Assembly (NCBI GenBank): GCA_041838435.1 | Contig: JBGYPO010000080.1 | Coordinates: forward strand, 1-15,761 | Length of the DNA: 15,761 nt | Direction of reading: 5' to 3' | Origin: Aliicoccus sp041838435 | Lineage (GTDB): Bacteria; Bacillota; Bacilli; Staphylococcales; Salinicoccaceae | Shown: positions 14,382 to 15,761 of the stretch, one piece after another | Numbering within the stretch: position 1 is the stretch's first letter | How the letters are laid out: every line of letters starts with the position of its first letter | Translations under genes and position numbers: made by a program | The notes under the pieces: model-generated | The model's input: the letters and a program-made list of their open reading frames with translations, nothing else | Database searches by the model: none | What the model was told of the DNA's origin: nothing

Positions 14382-15026
14382 TTAGTTATAATACCTCTCC
14401 AGAATATTTTCTGTGATATCAAATAACTCGGTCTTTTTAATAAATTTCTCTTCTAACATTTCAGGAATAATCGTATCGACAAAATTCTGAACACATGTTA
14501 GATGTTTAAATGACACAATTTCTTTTAAGCTTTCTGTATAAACTTCGAAAAATAATGGTTCAGGATTCCGCTTTTGAATTTCACCAAATGATTCATACAT
14601 CAAATCCACTTTATCAGCGACCGATAAAATTTGTCCTTCGAGCGTATCATCCTTACCTTCATCAGCGAGAAACCCCTTGTAGATTTCTTGATACTTTGAC
14701 GGGAACTCCGCTTCGATAAACTTTAAGGTCATCGATTGTTCCACTTCATTAAATAAATAATTTAATTTCTCAGAAGCATATTTTACAGGCGTTTTAATAT
14801 CACCTGTAAAAATTTCAGGATAGTCATGGTTTAACGCTTTTTCATATAAGCTTTTCCAGTTTATAGTGTTGCCTGCACATTCTTCAACAGTCCCAAAATA
14901 CTGCGCAATCTTAGTTACTTTATAAGAGTGTGCAGCCACGTTGTGCTGTTGATATTTAAATTTTCCAGGCATACGAATGAGGTTTTCCATGTCGTTTAAG
15001 CTTTTAAAATATTGATGTACACCCAT
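14382..15026 (-). CDS. HD-domain phosphohydrolase, YfbR/5'-nucleotidase-like
   Basis: A 214-aa soluble protein with the metal-binding HD pattern: H33 in HNVAAHSYKV, the HD pair H67-D68 in NHDYPEIFTGDI, and D138 in SVADKVDLM. The spacing H...HD...D and the HDYPEIFTGD sequence resemble the YfbR group, where the E. coli member is a 5'-deoxynucleotidase acting on deoxyribonucleoside monophosphates. Whether this protein has that substrate is inference; it is longer at the C-terminus than a minimal HD domain. The ATG shares one base with the stop of the thioredoxin-like gene (TGATG), with AAGGAG about 8 nt upstream, and csbA follows 2 nt after its stop. The equivalent gene sits at the same place in staphylococci, annotated only as an HD protein. 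Being next to the uvr genes hints at a nucleotide-related role but does not prove it. Confidence 0.88.
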   Translation of the reverse strand: MGVHQYFKSLNDMENLIRMPGKFKYQQHNVAAHSYKVTKIAQYFGTVEECAGNTINWKSLYEKALNHDYPEIFTGDIKTPVKYASEKLNYLFNEVEQSMTLKFIEAEFPSKYQEIYKGFLADEGKDDTLEGQILSVADKVDLMYESFGEIQKRNPEPLFFEVYTESLKEIVSFKHLTCVQNFVDTIIPEMLEEKFIKKTELFDITENILERYYN

Positions 15027-15613
15027 CAGTATGTCTCCTTTACATATGAAATATAATTATTCAGTAAGTCCACATGCACTTCCCCTATGTACGCACGTAC
15101 GATTTCACCATCACCACTGACAAAAAATGTTGTGGGTATTAATTGAACTTTATATTGATCGCCGCCGAGTGTCTCATCATGAAATTCGAATACAGGGAAC
15201 TGTACATCATGCTCAGCTAAAAAATCATCGCGATCGGAAATTTTATCGTCGATATTCACAGCGATGATCGCAACATCCGTACCTTCGACCTCTTCATGCA
15301 GTTCACCTAACTCCGGCATCTCCCTTTGACAAGGCACACACCAAGAAGCAAAGAAATTAATGACTGTTGCGTCATGAGAGAGGACAATATCTTGAAGCGA
15401 CTCATTATTATTTAACACATAATCAAAGTCACCATCTAATATATTTTTACCAACTGCAAGGTGCGTATCACGCCCCTCAGTATTACCAATCGACTGCACC
15501 ATCTGCTCCCTGAACTGATCTTCAGACATAGAAAGTACCGTAAATATAGAAAATGCGACTGTCATAAGCAATGCAAATATCCCTACTAATAAAAGAATTC
15601 TTTTTAATTTCAT
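15026..15613 (-). CDS. Membrane-anchored TlpA/ResA-like thioredoxin
   Basis: A 195-aa protein. Residues 1-30 hold a basic start (MKLKR) and a hydrophobic segment (ILLLVGIFALLMTVAFSIF), either a signal anchor or an uncleaved signal; no lipobox cysteine follows. The rest, outside the membrane, is a thioredoxin fold of the TlpA/ResA type: NFFASWCVPC with active-site C92 and C95, the typical REMPEL after it, and the cis-proline in LIPTTFFV (P160). Such proteins reduce or exchange disulfides outside the cytoplasm, for instance in cytochrome c maturation or protein quality control; no partner gene is visible here. The ATG at 15613 has AAGG about 11 nt upstream. It heads the transcript with the HD and csbA genes, and a candidate extended -10 lies about 32 bp upstream. 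The family is certain, the substrate unknown. Confidence 0.92.
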   Translation of the reverse strand: MKLKRILLLVGIFALLMTVAFSIFTVLSMSEDQFREQMVQSIGNTEGRDTHLAVGKNILDGDFDYVLNNNESLQDIVLSHDATVINFFASWCVPCQREMPELGELHEEVEGTDVAIIAVNIDDKISDRDDFLAEHDVQFPVFEFHDETLGGDQYKVQLIPTTFFVSGDGEIVRAYIGEVHVDLLNNYISYVKETY

Positions 15614-15644
15614 AAACGTCTCAACCTTATTTAATAATGAGTTT

Positions 15645-15673
15645 ATTTTAACATATATGCGGGTGACTGACCT
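15645..15673 (-). promoter_or_regulatory. Candidate promoter of the thioredoxin-like gene
   Basis: The minus strand shows TGTTAAAAT, an extended -10 (TGN plus TAAAAT, one mismatch to TATAAT) at 15645-15653. AGGTCA, a weak -35, lies 17 bp upstream at 15668-15673. The -10 is about 32 bp before the start codon, leaving room for a short leader. The -35 falls in the palindromic segment 15659-15704. Confidence 0.45.
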
Positions 15674-15704
15674 ATCATATCGATAAGATTGATAGTTAAC
15701 CCGC
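15659..15704. repeat. Nested inverted repeat upstream of the thioredoxin-like gene
   Basis: GCGGGT (15659-15664) pairs with ACCCGC (15699-15704), and inside it CTATCA (15672-15677) pairs with TGATAG (15690-15695). No U-run follows on either strand, so it is not a standard terminator. It overlaps the candidate -35 and could be an operator or a decayed relative of the adjoining repeats. Confidence 0.6.
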
Positions 15705-15705
15705 T

Positions 15706-15761
15706 TGTTGGGTCACTGTGAACTGACAGTGACTCGAACACCTGTCTGTTGGGTCACTGTG
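15706..15761. repeat. 41-bp direct repeat with palindromic arms, running out of the window
   Basis: TGTTGGGTCACTGTG occurs at 15706-15720 and again at 15747-15761, period 41 bp. GTCACTGT (15712-15719) is complementary to ACAGTGAC (15726-15733) across 6 nt. The same ACAGTGAC can also pair with the second GTCACTGT (15753-15760) across a 19-nt loop beginning TCGAACACC. The array is cut by the window end. The whole 148-bp stretch 15614-15761 holds no gene. Confidence 0.8.

Noticed and set aside
14380..14460. Sigma-B promoter for csbA, as in Bacillus
   Set aside because: I could not find a GTTT...GGGTA-type pair before csbA. The gene begins 2 nt after the HD gene, so it is probably read with it.

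Overview
The window is a chromosomal housekeeping region of a low-GC Gram-positive bacterium. Gene order and protein sequences point to Staphylococcaceae. The run (thioredoxin-like)-(HD protein)-csbA-uvrB-uvrA-hprK-lgt-acetyltransferase-TPR-trxB-rapZ-yvcK-whiA is the order I know from staphylococci, where prfB lies before it and clpP after it. The repeat arrays and a YvlB-like gene between uvrA and hprK suggest a relative such as Macrococcus or Mammaliicoccus rather than S. aureus, but the genus is inference. All 13 genes lie on the minus strand, so transcription runs from high to low coordinates. No phage, insertion sequence, tRNA, rRNA or CRISPR array was seen.

Layout in the direction of transcription. 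(1) 15761-15614: a non-coding block with a 41-bp direct repeat, nested palindromes and a candidate extended -10 promoter. (2) 15613-14134: membrane-anchored thioredoxin-like protein, HD phosphohydrolase and CsbA, with stop/start contacts, ending in a strong intrinsic terminator. The loop of that terminator is a near-consensus LexA (SOS) box. (3) 14040-8065: uvrB, uvrA and a YvlB/DUF4097 protein, tightly coupled and ending in a second clear terminator. (4) 7945-4235: hprK, lgt, acetyltransferase and TPR protein, each touching or overlapping the next, followed by trxB after a 48-bp gap that may hold its own -10 box. (5) A 61-bp imperfect hairpin separates trxB from rapZ-yvcK-whiA. (6) 316-1: a tandem array of a 51-bp palindromic unit directly behind whiA, running out of the window.

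How the genes fit together. UvrB and UvrA are the damage-recognition half of nucleotide excision repair, and the SOS box is placed to control them and, through coupling, the YvlB-like protein. HprK sets carbon catabolite repression through HPr-Ser46. RapZ and YvcK are linked in other bacteria to UDP-GlcNAc and cell-envelope control. Lgt makes lipoproteins, TrxB keeps cytosolic thioredoxin reduced, and WhiA is a DNA-binding cell-cycle factor.

I see no undescribed multi-gene system. What stands out is non-coding: a terminator that doubles as an SOS operator, two palindromic repeat arrays that share a loop motif although their stems differ, and a long hairpin between trxB and rapZ.
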